Positions 23,514 through 31,698 are shown, numbered from the stretch's first letter. The stretch is DNA of 37,226 bases from an uncultured Pseudomonadota bacterium (GCA_903861005.1 CAIOSP010000151.1:1-37226), one strand, 5' to 3'. Numbers and translations are program-made. The notes: generated by a model not told the origin, from the sequence alone.

Positions 23514-24554
23514 ATGTCCTCCCCTGAAGCGGCCTTTCCGCGGTTGCACTTGCGTGTCCATTACGACGACGGCGTGCCGGTCCTCGTAGTCCCTGACGAG
23601 ATCGCTCTCGCCGGGATGAAGGACTACGTGCGCGAGCGGATCGCCGACGTGCTGCCGGATCTGGGTGGGCGCGCCGCGCGGATCCACTTGGGTGACCGGG
23701 AGATCGCGCTGTTTGATCTCCGTCGTCTGCTGCACATGCTGCGCGACGAGTTCCAGGTGGAGATCACGGGCCTGTACGTGAAGGACCTCTCGGTCCGCCG
23801 CTTCGCCGAGCGCGAGTTGAAGCTCAAGCTCTTCGTGCGCGTCGAGAACAAGGCGCCGGGTCAAGAGGCCGTGCCTGGGGACGCTGAGGCGGCCGCCGCG
23901 GCTGCGATGCCGGGCATGTCGGACTTGTTGAGCGCGCTGTCCGAGGTGACGGATCCCCAGGACCCGCCCGCGCCGCCGCGCGTCGCCGAGGCGGTTGCGA
24001 CCACGTTCGAGGTGGATCCGACGGACGCGCCGGATCCGGCGGTCGACGACGCAGTCGAGGTGGAGATCGACGCGGACGACGAGACCACCGCCGAGGAGCC
24101 CGTCCCGGAGGCCTTCGATCCGCCGGACGCGCGCCGCCGGGCCATCCCGCTGCCCGAGATGCCGCGCGATCTCGATCCGGACGTCGACGAGATGGGCGGG
24201 CGCCGCGTGCTGACGCTGCGCCGCACGTTGCGGTCCGGCACCGCCATCCGCTACGACGGCGACGTCTACGTGTTCGGCGACGTCAACGCCGGGGCCCAGG
24301 TGCGCGCGGGTGGCAGCGTGATCGTCTTTGGTAAGCTGCGCGGCCAGGTCCACGCGGGCGCCCAGGGCGAAGAGTCCGCCTTCATCATGGCGTTTGACCT
24401 GGCGTCGGCGCAGTTGCGCATCGCCCGCCACATCGCCATCGCCCCGGCGCACGCGCGCGACACTTTCGTGCCGGACATCGCCACCGTGGTGGACGGCCAG
24501 ATCATCATCGAACCCTACGCCGGTCGCGTCGCCGCACGCGCGGCGCGCCGCTGA
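23514..24554 (+). CDS. minC: Septum site-determining protein MinC with long acidic linker
   Basis: This is a 346-residue division inhibitor that blocks FtsZ assembly away from midcell when recruited by MinD. The N-terminal FtsZ-inhibiting domain (about 1-115) has the alpha/beta pattern LFDLRRLLHMLRDE...VEITGLYV. The C-terminal beta-helix domain (about 228-332) is clear: LRSGTAIRYDGDVYVFGDVN, then GAQVRAGGSVIVFGKLRGQV and AFDLASAQLRIA. The linker (about 116-225) is long and Ala/Pro/Asp/Glu-rich, making the protein about 115 residues longer than E. coli MinC (231). No strong ribosome site precedes the ATG, though the N-terminus fits the domain. It is followed by minD after 29 nt. Confidence 0.92.
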   Translation: MSSPEAAFPRLHLRVHYDDGVPVLVVPDEIALAGMKDYVRERIADVLPDLGGRAARIHLGDREIALFDLRRLLHMLRDEFQVEITGLYVKDLSVRRFAERELKLKLFVRVENKAPGQEAVPGDAEAAAAAAMPGMSDLLSALSEVTDPQDPPAPPRVAEAVATTFEVDPTDAPDPAVDDAVEVEIDADDETTAEEPVPEAFDPPDARRRAIPLPEMPRDLDPDVDEMGGRRVLTLRRTLRSGTAIRYDGDVYVFGDVNAGAQVRAGGSVIVFGKLRGQVHAGAQGEESAFIMAFDLASAQLRIARHIAIAPAHARDTFVPDIATVVDGQIIIEPYAGRVAARAARR

Positions 24555-24583
24555 TCCCTCCAGTCCGCTTCGCAGGAGTCCGC

Positions 24584-25399
24584 ATGTCCCAGTGCATCGT
24601 CGTCACGTCTGGAAAAGGTGGCGTCGGAAAGACCACCACGTCGGCCAATCTGGCCGTCGCCCTCGCCCGCATGGGCCAGAAGGTGGTCTGCGTGGACGCG
24701 GACATCGGCCTGCGCAACCTCGACGTGGTGCTGGGCCTCGAGAACCGCATCGTCTACGACCTCGTCAACGTGATCGAGGGCGAGTGCCGGCTCAAGCAGG
24801 CGCTCATCAAGGACAAGCGCCTCCCCAACCTGTCGCTCCTGCCCGCGGCCCAGACGCGCGACAAGAACGCCGTCACCCCCGACGACATGAAGCGGCTCGT
24901 CGAGGATATGAAGAGGGACTTCGACTGGGTGATCATCGACTGCCCCGCGGGCATCGAGCAGGGCTTCAAGAACTCGATCGCGGGTGCGGACCGCGCGATC
25001 GTGGTCACGACGCCCGAGGTCAGCGCGATCCGCGACGCCGACCGCATCGTCGGCCTGATCGAGGCGCACGAGCTGCCCGAGCCCGAGCTCATCCTCAACC
25101 GCTACCGTCCCGGCATGGTCCACCGCGGCGACATGATGAGCAAGGACGACATCCTGGAGATCCTCGCCATCCCGCTGATCGGCCTGATCCCCGACCATGA
25201 GGACATCATCACGTCGACCAACCGCGGCATGCCCGTGGCGTTTGACGACGAGTCCGCGGTGGGCGCCGCCTACCGCCGCATCGCGCGCCGCCTGATGGGC
25301 GAGCAGATCGCCGTCCCGGACTTCACCGACAATGCGAGCTTCTGGAACGTCTTCAAGCGCTGGATGGGCATCAAGGGCGCTCAGGAGGTGATCGGATGA
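24584..25399 (+). CDS. minD: Septum site-determining ATPase MinD
   Basis: This is a 271-residue ParA/MinD ATPase that binds the membrane as an ATP-bound dimer, recruits MinC and is released by MinE. The deviant Walker A, SGKGGVGKTTTS, has signature Lys11 and catalytic Lys16. CVDADIGLRNLDVVLGLE and VIIDCPAGIEQGF provide switch I and Walker B. The C-terminus NVFKRWMGIKG is an amphipathic, basic membrane-targeting helix. The length matches the family (270 in E. coli). AGGAG lies 5 nt before the ATG. The stop codon overlaps minE by 4 nt. Confidence 0.96.
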   Translation: MSQCIVVTSGKGGVGKTTTSANLAVALARMGQKVVCVDADIGLRNLDVVLGLENRIVYDLVNVIEGECRLKQALIKDKRLPNLSLLPAAQTRDKNAVTPDDMKRLVEDMKRDFDWVIIDCPAGIEQGFKNSIAGADRAIVVTTPEVSAIRDADRIVGLIEAHELPEPELILNRYRPGMVHRGDMMSKDDILEILAIPLIGLIPDHEDIITSTNRGMPVAFDDESAVGAAYRRIARRLMGEQIAVPDFTDNASFWNVFKRWMGIKGAQEVIG

Positions 25400-25665
25400 A
25401 CGACCTGATCCGCCGACTCCTCGGCCGTCCGGCCGGCAAGAGCGGCAACGACGCCAAGCAGCGCCTCAAGGTCCTCCTCGTGCACGACGAGATCGACCTT
25501 CCGCCCGCCAAGATGGAGATGATGAAGGCCGAGATCCTCCAGGTCGTCGCGCGCTACGTGACCATCGACGAGGACGCGGTCACCTTCCGCCTCCACAAGG
25601 ACGACAACCGCGGCGTCGCCCTGGTGTCGAACCTTCCTGTCCGTCGTGTGGCCGCACGGGCCTAG
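25396..25665 (+). CDS. minE: Cell division topological specificity factor MinE
   Basis: This is an 89-residue MinE. It stimulates the MinD ATPase and gives the Min system its spatial control. The N-terminal amphipathic stretch (NDLIRRLLGR) is followed by the MinD-contact helix AKQRLKVLLVHDE and by the dimerisation part EILQVVARYVTIDEDAVTFR. Both match E. coli MinE (88 residues) in order and length. GGAGG at 25384-25388 lies 7 nt before the ATG, which overlaps the minD stop. A MinE in this position suggests oscillating Min control. Confidence 0.94.
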   Translation: MNDLIRRLLGRPAGKSGNDAKQRLKVLLVHDEIDLPPAKMEMMKAEILQVVARYVTIDEDAVTFRLHKDDNRGVALVSNLPVRRVAARA

Positions 25666-25683
25666 CGCGGGTAGGCGCGCTGC

Positions 25684-26784
25684 ATGTTTCGCACGCGCTT
25701 GACTGCGTTCTCCCTGCGCCACGCCGAGCTGTGCGCATGCCTCGCCCTGACCTGGTTGGTCGGGCGAGCGCTCCTGCCCGGCGTGCTGTTGAGCGGCGGA
25801 TCGGCCGTCGCGCTGGTGGTGGCGATCGTCGCGCTCGGCGTCGGCGCGCCGCTGGCGGACCGTCGCCGCGCCAAGCTGTCGCCCAGCCCCGTGCGCGCCG
25901 CGTGGACGACGACCGTGGTCCCCGCCGGCGTCGGCGCGGTGCTGGCGGGCGCGCTGGCCGATCTAGGCCACCCAATCGTTGGGTTCAACCCGTGGGTCGC
26001 GGGCGTGATCTTGCTCGCGTGGCTGATCAGCTCCACCCGCGCGCCGTCGTTTGGCGCCAGCGCCGCCGGCCTGCTCGCCGTCGCCTGGATCTCGGGCTCG
26101 ATGGCGCTCGCGGTGTCGGCTGCGATCGTGCCCACGCCGCGCGCGCCGTGGACCGCGCTCAACCCCGGCTGGGGCACCGCCGCCACTTGGCTCCCCGCGG
26201 CGATCCTGACGGGCCTCGTCGGCGCGGGCGCGGGCACCGAGCTGTGGTCCAAGTCGTCCCGCGCGCGCGCCGGTCACACCTGGGGGGCCGCGGGCTGGTC
26301 GGTCTTGCTCACGTTGGCGCTCGGCGGCGTGCTCGCCCTTGCCCATGAGTCGTGGGTGACGCCCGGAGCGGTGCCAGTGCGGTCGCTGCTGCGCGAAGGC
26401 GCAGGCCCTGCCCTGCTCGCGTGCCTCACCGCGCTGTCCTTGCTCCACCTGCTGGCGCCCGCCTCCGCCCGCCGCACCACGTTCGCCGAGGCGATCACCT
26501 GGGCCGGGGCGCTGGCGTGGGCCGGGCCCGACGCGCGCGCGTCGATCTGGCAGCAGGCGCTCCCGCTCGCCCTCGCCGCGGCCCTCGCCGACGACGCCCG
26601 CCGCCTGGAGGGCAGCGGCCGCGCGCTCGCCGTGCTGGGATCGTTGTTCTCGCTCGCCGCGCTCGCGCTCGGCTGGCCACCCACGCCCGATGACGTCGGC
26701 GCCGCCCTGTGCGCCGCCGCCGCGCTGGTCGCGCTGGTATGGATCGGCGGCATGCGCGCCGTCGCCGTGAAGGTGGCCGCATGA
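25684..26784 (+). CDS. Polytopic membrane protein of unknown function in the min operon
   Basis: This is a 366-residue, Ala/Leu/Val-rich integral membrane protein with about ten hydrophobic segments and few charged residues between them. I recognise no transporter signature or conserved motif. One feature is an Arg/Lys-rich loop after the second segment (DRRRAKLS). It starts 18 nt after minE on the same strand and ends in an ATGA overlap with the next small gene, so it is very likely in the min transcript. A link to division or the envelope is guilt by position only. Confidence 0.78.
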   Translation: MFRTRLTAFSLRHAELCACLALTWLVGRALLPGVLLSGGSAVALVVAIVALGVGAPLADRRRAKLSPSPVRAAWTTTVVPAGVGAVLAGALADLGHPIVGFNPWVAGVILLAWLISSTRAPSFGASAAGLLAVAWISGSMALAVSAAIVPTPRAPWTALNPGWGTAATWLPAAILTGLVGAGAGTELWSKSSRARAGHTWGAAGWSVLLTLALGGVLALAHESWVTPGAVPVRSLLREGAGPALLACLTALSLLHLLAPASARRTTFAEAITWAGALAWAGPDARASIWQQALPLALAAALADDARRLEGSGRALAVLGSLFSLAALALGWPPTPDDVGAALCAAAALVALVWIGGMRAVAVKVAA

Positions 26785-27152
26785 TCGCGCTGTGGCTCAG
26801 CGCCGCGCTCGCCATCGAGCACGCGACGCTCTCGGTGCACGCGTCGGTCGGCGACGAGGTGATCGTCTCCGTCGTCGACGACGATCAGGCGTCCATGCCC
26901 GGGCAGACGCTGACGGTCGTCCACCACCCCGGCTCGCCCGACGAGCGCGAGGTGGGCATCGGCATCACCGACTCGCTCGGCCGCGTACGCTGGAAGCCCG
27001 ACCAAGGCGGAGTCGCTGAGCTGCGTGTCGGCGAGCGCGACGTGCTCCGCTTCGACATCGCAACGCCCTACCCGTCGCCGTCGGCGATCGTGCCCTTGGT
27101 GCTGGCGCTGCTCGGCGCGGTCGGTGCGCTGATCCGCGGGCGGCGCAAGTGA
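26781..27152 (+). CDS. Small exported beta-domain protein with C-terminal membrane anchor
   Basis: This is a 123-residue protein. A short hydrophobic leader (MIALWLSAALAIEHA) precedes about 80 residues of predicted beta structure. The pattern G.TDSLGRVRWKPDQGGVAELRV recalls carboxypeptidase-regulatory-like or DUF4198-type immunoglobulin folds. A single C-terminal membrane helix (AIVPLVLALLGAVGALI) and a basic RGRRK end follow. The topology should place the beta domain in the periplasm. It overlaps both neighbours by 4 nt (ATGA and GTGA), so it is probably made in fixed ratio with the membrane protein and the phosphoesterase. No family is assigned with confidence. Confidence 0.75.
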   Translation: MIALWLSAALAIEHATLSVHASVGDEVIVSVVDDDQASMPGQTLTVVHHPGSPDEREVGIGITDSLGRVRWKPDQGGVAELRVGERDVLRFDIATPYPSPSAIVPLVLALLGAVGALIRGRRK

Positions 27153-28036
27153 CCCTGCGTCTGGTCCACGCGACCGACATCCACTTCTACGAGCGGCCCA
27201 CCTTCGGTCAGTTCAGCCCCAAGCGGATCCTCGGCGGCGCGAACCTTTACGTGCGCGGGCGCGTCACCCACTTCAACCGCCAGGTGCAGGCCCAGCTCGT
27301 CGACGCCATGCTCGCCGCCAAGCCCGACGCGGTGGTGATCACCGGCGACCTCACCGCCGAGGCGCTCCCGTCCGAGTTCGCGGCCGCGCGCGCGGCGCTG
27401 GCCCCGCTGCTCGAGCAGATCCCCACGCTCGTGCAGTCTGGCAACCACGACGTCTACACCTACGGTGCCTCCCGCGCGCGGCGGATCGAGACGCTGTTCG
27501 CGCCCTGGATGCACCTCGGCGAGGGCGGCCTCGCGCGGTTCGCCCGGCCCGGCCTGTACATCGTGGGCCTCGACCCCACCCGACCCCATGTGCTCGCGTC
27601 GGGGCGCGTGCCCGAGGCCCAGCTCGCCGCCCTCCCGGACGCGCTCGCCGCGGCGCCCGACGACGCGTTCGTCGTCCTCGGCCTGCACTACCCGATCCTC
27701 GACCGCGACGGCCGCGTGTACGAGGGCCTGAGCCACGGGCTGCTCAACGCGCGCGCGCTGATCGACGTGCTCGCCGCCGCGCCCCGCAAGCCCGACCTGA
27801 TCCTGCACGGGCACATCCACCACGGCTTCACCGTGCCGCTGACGCTGGGCGACGTGACCGTGCCCATCTGCAACCCGGGCAGCGGCGGCTACGCCGACAT
27901 GCCCGCGCGGCACCGCTCGGCCAGCTTCAACGTGTACGTGCTCGATGGCCCCAAGCTGCTGTCGATCGAGCGCTACAAGCACGGCCCCGACGGGTTCACG
28001 CTGGAGCCGGGCGGCGCCTACGCGAGCGGCCGCTAG
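27149..28036 (+). CDS. Calcineurin-like metallophosphoesterase
   Basis: This is a 295-residue binuclear metallophosphoesterase. All five family motifs are present: DIH (Asp10, His12), GDLT (Asp67), GNHD (Asn99 to Asp101), the single His180 in LGLHYP, and GHIHH (His220, His222). It resembles CpdA/LpxH-size cytoplasmic enzymes that cleave cyclic nucleotides, UDP-sugars or phospholipid pyrophosphates; the substrate cannot be told. No signal peptide or membrane segment is seen. GTG at 27149 overlaps the upstream stop (GTGA). As the last gene of the min-linked run it converges with the beta-helix protein gene. Confidence 0.9.
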   Translation: MTLRLVHATDIHFYERPTFGQFSPKRILGGANLYVRGRVTHFNRQVQAQLVDAMLAAKPDAVVITGDLTAEALPSEFAAARAALAPLLEQIPTLVQSGNHDVYTYGASRARRIETLFAPWMHLGEGGLARFARPGLYIVGLDPTRPHVLASGRVPEAQLAALPDALAAAPDDAFVVLGLHYPILDRDGRVYEGLSHGLLNARALIDVLAAAPRKPDLILHGHIHHGFTVPLTLGDVTVPICNPGSGGYADMPARHRSASFNVYVLDGPKLLSIERYKHGPDGFTLEPGGAYASGR

Positions 28037-28080
28037 CGGGCGGCCCAGCTCGACCCGTCAGAAGCGCCGAAGCGCGGCAC

Positions 28081-28112
28081 GCCGGCCGGAGCGCGGCGCG
28101 CCGGCCGGAGCG
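28081..28112. repeat. Direct repeat of 13 bp between convergent genes
   Basis: GCCGGCCGGAGCG occurs at 28081-28093 and again at 28100-28112. Each copy contains the self-complementary CCGGCCGG, so the two copies can pair with themselves or each other. It may serve as a terminator for either gene. Confidence 0.6.
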
Positions 28113-28116
28113 TCCG

Positions 28117-28195
28117 TCACCGCCGACGCCGCCGCAGCGCCGCCAGCACCCAGAGCGCCGGCCACGCGGTGAGCCCTTCACCCGCGTCACACCCG
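28117..28195 (-). other. MYXO-CTERM-type sorting tail
   Basis: The last roughly 27 residues comprise CHGC, a hydrophobic stretch (WPALWVLAAL) and RRRRR. This matches the Cys-containing, transmembrane and Arg-rich arrangement of the Myxococcales sorting signal, although the Cys spacing is C-x2-C. Confidence 0.7.
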
Positions 28196-30813
28196 TGGCA
28201 GGCCAGCTTGCCGGGCTCGTCGCTGGAGTCGGTGTCCGACGCGTCCGTGTCCTCGATCACCACGCTGACGTCCGCGTCCTCGCCGTCGCAGTCCTGATCG
28301 ATGTCGTCGTTCGGGACGTCGGTGGCGCCCGGGAAGATGTCGTTGTTCTTGTCGTTGCAGTCCTTGCCGCCGCCCTCGAACGCGTCGACGCCGTCCTCGT
28401 CGCGGTCGTAGTCCGACAGGTGATCGCAGTTGGTGATGATCCCGTCGTACCAGTCGTCGCCTGCGCCCGGGTAGGCCTCGCTGTTGTAGTCATCGCAGTC
28501 TTCGCAGGCGGGGAAGCCGTCGCTGTCGTTGTCGTCCTGACCGAACGCGCCGTCGCAGTTCAGGTCGCGGCCCGGGTCACAGGGCTCGACCGCCAGCGGG
28601 TGAACGTCGCGGTCCAGGTCGTCACAGTCGCCCGCGCGGTTCACGAAGCCGTTCGACGGGTGGCAGGCCTCGACCGTGCGGCCGTCCGGGTCGCCCCATC
28701 CGTCGCCGTCCTCGTCCTTCCAGAACGTGATGCCGGACACAGGCTGGTTGTCGACCTTGCCGTCGCAGTCCTCGTCCACGCCGTCGCAGTGCTCGGGCGC
28801 CAAGGGTGCGACGTTGGCGTTGCCGTCATCGCAGTCGTCGTCGTTGGCGACGGTGCCGGGGGGCGCCTCGCAGCCCTCGGTGGGGTTGCCGCCGGGGCGG
28901 CCGTAGCCGTCGCCGTCGCGATCCGGGTACCATCGGGGCAGATCGCCCACGTCCGCGCCGTCGATCAGATCGTCGCAGTCGTTGTCGATGCCGTCGCAGA
29001 ACTCGGGGCTGCCGGGGAACACGGCGGCGTTGTTGTCCTTGCAGTCGTCACCGACCGACGCGTAGCCAGGCGGCTGATCGCAGGCCTGGATCGCGCTGCT
29101 CGCCAGGCCATGGCCGTCGCCGTCGCCGTCGTAGAACCACGTGGCCGCAGACGCCGGCGCCGGGCCGTCGATCACGCCGTCACAGTCCTGGTCGACGCCG
29201 TCGCACACCTCGGGCACGCCAGGGTGGATCTGCGGGTTGGTGTCGTCGCAGTCGCGGCCCTGCGTGTAGCCGTCGCCGTCGTCGTCGGACGTCTGCGGCG
29301 CGTCGGGGCCGCCGGTCGCGCCGATGTCGGAGCGGCTGCCGTCCAGATCGAGGATCGCCGGGTCCCCGGTGTTGATCGCGGGCGAGCCGACGCCAAGGTC
29401 AAAGCTGTCGTTCGAGCAGTCGCCGTCGTTCACCCAGCCCGTCAGGCGCGGGTCGGCCGCGAGCTGATCATGCGCGCCGCGCGTGCGGCCTGACGTGTCG
29501 GCGCCGTTGCTGAACCACAAGTTGTAGTCGAAGCCGCCGGTACCGCCCGAGAACGCGTACTGCTGGTTCCGCGCGAACAGGTTGTTCTTCACCGCGGCCG
29601 AGCAGCTGCCAAGCGCCACCGTCGCCAGCGAGCTGCCCGGCACGTTCGCGAGGAAGTCGTTGTTGAGGATCTTACCGCCGCTGGCCGCAGCACCCGTGCC
29701 GTCCGTCGCCGTGTTGCACTGGACGGCAGCGCCGTCGTAGCCGGCGTTGCTTTCGAACACGTTGTCGAGGAGCAGCCAGCTTCGGGCCCGCGCGCTGATC
29801 GTGACGCCGCCACCCTCGGAGGTGGCCACGTTGCTGCACACCAGGTTGCGGACGAAGCGCACCGCGCCGGGCGTCGCGAAGTACACGGCGCCGCCCTGCC
29901 CCGTCGCCGTGTTGCCGTGGAAGTCGTTGTCCTCGATCGTGAGCGAGGGGCAGCTCACGTCGCAGTACGCGTAGATCGCGCCGCCCGATCCCGTCGCCAG
30001 CAGCGATCCGATCTCGGCCTGGTTGCCGTCGAACGTGCTGCCGGTGACGACCGTCTGCCCGTCGAGTTCGAGCGCGCCGCCGTTGCCCAGCGACGAGTTG
30101 TTCCGGAACACGCTGTCGCGGATCTCGGTGGTGGTCCCGAGCTCCGTGAAGATGGCGCCACCCTCGTAGCCCGAGCCCGCGACGTTGCTGGTGAACGTGG
30201 AGCCCTGCACCGTCAGCGTGCCCGCGAGCAGCGCGATCGCGCCGCCGTACTCGCCCTTGCATCCGCTCACGGTCGTCGACTCGATCGTGACGTCTCCGCC
30301 GTTGAGGTAGAGGCAGCCGCCGTAGGTGGGCGTCAGGAAGGTGCCGCCGCGCGCCGTGTTGTCGTGGATCGACGACGACCGGATCGTGAGGTTGGCGGGC
30401 CCGTCCACCTGGAGCGCCGCGCCCAGCGTGTTGTTGGCGTTGTTGTTGCCGGTGATCTCGATCGTGTCGAGCGTGACGACGCCGCCGCTGACCCGCACCG
30501 CACGCCCGCCGGAGGGCATGAACTTGATGCCCTGCACGGTGACCGTGCCTGCCGTGACGCGCAGGATCTCGTTGCCTGCGGCCGTCAGCACGGGTGTGCC
30601 GCCGGACCCTCGGATGGTGAGGCTCTTGCCGACGCTCACCACGGCGCCGACCGCCAGCGTGCCCGGCACCACCAGGATGGTGTCGCCTGCGTTGGCCGCC
30701 GTGACCGCCGCCTGCAGCCCGGGGTACTGCTGGCCCGCGCCCACCGTGAGCGTGCCCGCGTACGCACTGACCGGAAACAAAGCTGCCGCCACGATCATCG
30801 CCAAAGGACGCAT
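28117..30813 (-). CDS. Surface protein: beta-helix, MopE-like repeats and MYXO-CTERM tail
   Basis: This is an 898-residue exported protein with three parts. A signal peptide (about 1-19, ending SAYA) leads into a right-handed parallel beta-helix (about 20-480), seen as repeats such as NNSSLGNGGALEL and VAGSGYEGGAIF, a polymorphic outer-membrane-protein/pectate-lyase-like pattern. Six MopE-type blocks follow (about 490-840), each an Asp-rich D.DGDG loop and a DCDD...E.CDG(V/I)D.DCDG motif, which probably bind Ca or other metals. After an Asp/Thr/Ser spacer the tail has CHGC, a hydrophobic helix and five Arg. That is the MYXO-CTERM sorting pattern thought to place proteins on the cell surface in Myxococcota. 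The ATG at 30813 was chosen over GTG 30825 because GAGG (30820-30823) lies 6 nt upstream. Adhesion or matrix function is inference. Confidence 0.87.
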   Translation of the reverse strand: MRPLAMIVAAALFPVSAYAGTLTVGAGQQYPGLQAAVTAANAGDTILVVPGTLAVGAVVSVGKSLTIRGSGGTPVLTAAGNEILRVTAGTVTVQGIKFMPSGGRAVRVSGGVVTLDTIEITGNNNANNTLGAALQVDGPANLTIRSSSIHDNTARGGTFLTPTYGGCLYLNGGDVTIESTTVSGCKGEYGGAIALLAGTLTVQGSTFTSNVAGSGYEGGAIFTELGTTTEIRDSVFRNNSSLGNGGALELDGQTVVTGSTFDGNQAEIGSLLATGSGGAIYAYCDVSCPSLTIEDNDFHGNTATGQGGAVYFATPGAVRFVRNLVCSNVATSEGGGVTISARARSWLLLDNVFESNAGYDGAAVQCNTATDGTGAAASGGKILNNDFLANVPGSSLATVALGSCSAAVKNNLFARNQQYAFSGGTGGFDYNLWFSNGADTSGRTRGAHDQLAADPRLTGWVNDGDCSNDSFDLGVGSPAINTGDPAILDLDGSRSDIGATGGPDAPQTSDDDGDGYTQGRDCDDTNPQIHPGVPEVCDGVDQDCDGVIDGPAPASAATWFYDGDGDGHGLASSAIQACDQPPGYASVGDDCKDNNAAVFPGSPEFCDGIDNDCDDLIDGADVGDLPRWYPDRDGDGYGRPGGNPTEGCEAPPGTVANDDDCDDGNANVAPLAPEHCDGVDEDCDGKVDNQPVSGITFWKDEDGDGWGDPDGRTVEACHPSNGFVNRAGDCDDLDRDVHPLAVEPCDPGRDLNCDGAFGQDDNDSDGFPACEDCDDYNSEAYPGAGDDWYDGIITNCDHLSDYDRDEDGVDAFEGGGKDCNDKNNDIFPGATDVPNDDIDQDCDGEDADVSVVIEDTDASDTDSSDEPGKLACHGCDAGEGLTAWPALWVLAALRRRRR

Positions 30814-30910
30814 CGGAGACCTCACGATGCGCGCGAGCTTACCACGGCTGAGGGGACGCCGCCGACCCCCATGAAGGTCACCAATTCTGGCCCACCCCGG
30901 GCCGCCCCAC

Positions 30911-30916
30911 TAGTCT
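30911..30916 (+). promoter_or_regulatory. Candidate -10 element for the exonuclease gene
   Basis: TAGTCT within CCACTAGTCT lies 35 nt before the ATG of the exonuclease. No matching -35 is visible. Confidence 0.2.
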
Positions 30917-30951
30917 CCCGGCTGACCCGAACCGCCGCCCCCGGACCCGAC

Positions 30952-31524
30952 ATGCTCCTATTCTTCGACACCGAGACCACCGGGATCCCCCGCGACTATC
31001 GCGCGCCCGCGTCCGACTTGAGCAACTGGCCCCGGCTGGTGCAGATCGCCTGGCTGGAGGTCGACGAGGACGGCCGCGAGCTGGCCGGTGCCGAGCACAT
31101 CGTCCGGCCAGACGGCTTCGTGATCCCCGACGCCGCCGCGGCGATCCACGGCATCAGCACCGAGCGAGCCCTGACTGAGGGCGTCGCGCTCGCCGAGGTG
31201 CTCGACGCGCTCGCGCCGCGCATCCTGGCCGCGGACACGCTGTTCGCCCACAACATCGCGTTCGACGAGAAGATCGTGGGTGCGGAGCTGCTGCGCACGG
31301 GCCGCGACAACGTCGTCGAGGTGCGCCCCCGCCGCTGCACCATGCTCGAGTCCACGCGCTACTGCGCGCTCCCCGGCCGGTACGGCCCCAAGTGGCCGAC
31401 GCTCGCCGAGCTTCACCAAAAGCTGTTCGGCGAGGGGTTTGACGGCGCCCACCGCGCGCTGGCCGACGTCCGAGCGACCGCCCGCTGCTACGCCGAGCTC
31501 AAGCGGCTGCGGGTCATGCGCTAG
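30952..31524 (+). CDS. DEDDh 3'-5' exonuclease (DnaQ-like)
   Basis: This is a 190-residue single-domain exonuclease of the DnaQ superfamily. Exo I is FDTETTG, with the two acidic metal ligands. Exo II is AHNIAFDEKIV. Exo III is AHRALADVRAT, whose His-x4-Asp places it in the DEDDh class. IHGIS is the usual linking motif. It lacks the polymerase-binding tail of the epsilon subunit and is not long enough for RNase T-like dimer features to be assigned, so its role (proofreading, repair or RNA trimming) is open. The ATG begins right at the first beta strand; longer upstream readings add an Arg/Pro-rich stretch with no support. Confidence 0.9.
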   Translation: MLLFFDTETTGIPRDYRAPASDLSNWPRLVQIAWLEVDEDGRELAGAEHIVRPDGFVIPDAAAAIHGISTERALTEGVALAEVLDALAPRILAADTLFAHNIAFDEKIVGAELLRTGRDNVVEVRPRRCTMLESTRYCALPGRYGPKWPTLAELHQKLFGEGFDGAHRALADVRATARCYAELKRLRVMR

Positions 31525-31576
31525 CGACGACAGGCGCCCGGCCAACTTGCGGCCCGCGGCGCGTCGTCACTCGGTG

Positions 31577-31687
31577 ATTGTTGAGGCTTGGGGGCGGCGA
31601 GACTCGAACTCGCACGCCTTTGTGGGCACCGGATTTTGAGTCCGGGGCGTCTACCATTCCGCCACGCCCCCAAGGGGTCTCAACAAT
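31577..31687 (-). repeat. 9-bp inverted repeat flanking the tRNA gene
   Basis: ATTGTTGAG (31577-31585) and CTCAACAAT (31679-31687) are perfect complements on either side of the tRNA. In the precursor, leader and trailer could pair and extend the acceptor stem. Confidence 0.75.
31589..31671 (-). tRNA. tRNA-Leu (anticodon CAA)
   Basis: The minus strand folds as a class II tRNA. The acceptor stem is GGGGGCG/CGCCCCC with discriminator A, and the D-region is TGGCGGAATGGTAGACGC, typical of Leu. The anticodon stem CCGGA/TCCGG encloses the loop CTCAAAA with anticodon CAA at 31638-31636. A long variable arm and the T arm GCGAG-TTCGAGT-CTCGC follow. CCA is not encoded. It reads the UUG codon. Confidence 0.95.
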
Positions 31688-31698
31688 GTGCCAGGCCT

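Noticed and set aside
9294-30813. EF-hand proteins (from the D.DGDG loops)
   Set aside because: The loops lack the flanking EF helices and sit within the Cys-containing MopE/thrombospondin-3-like pattern.
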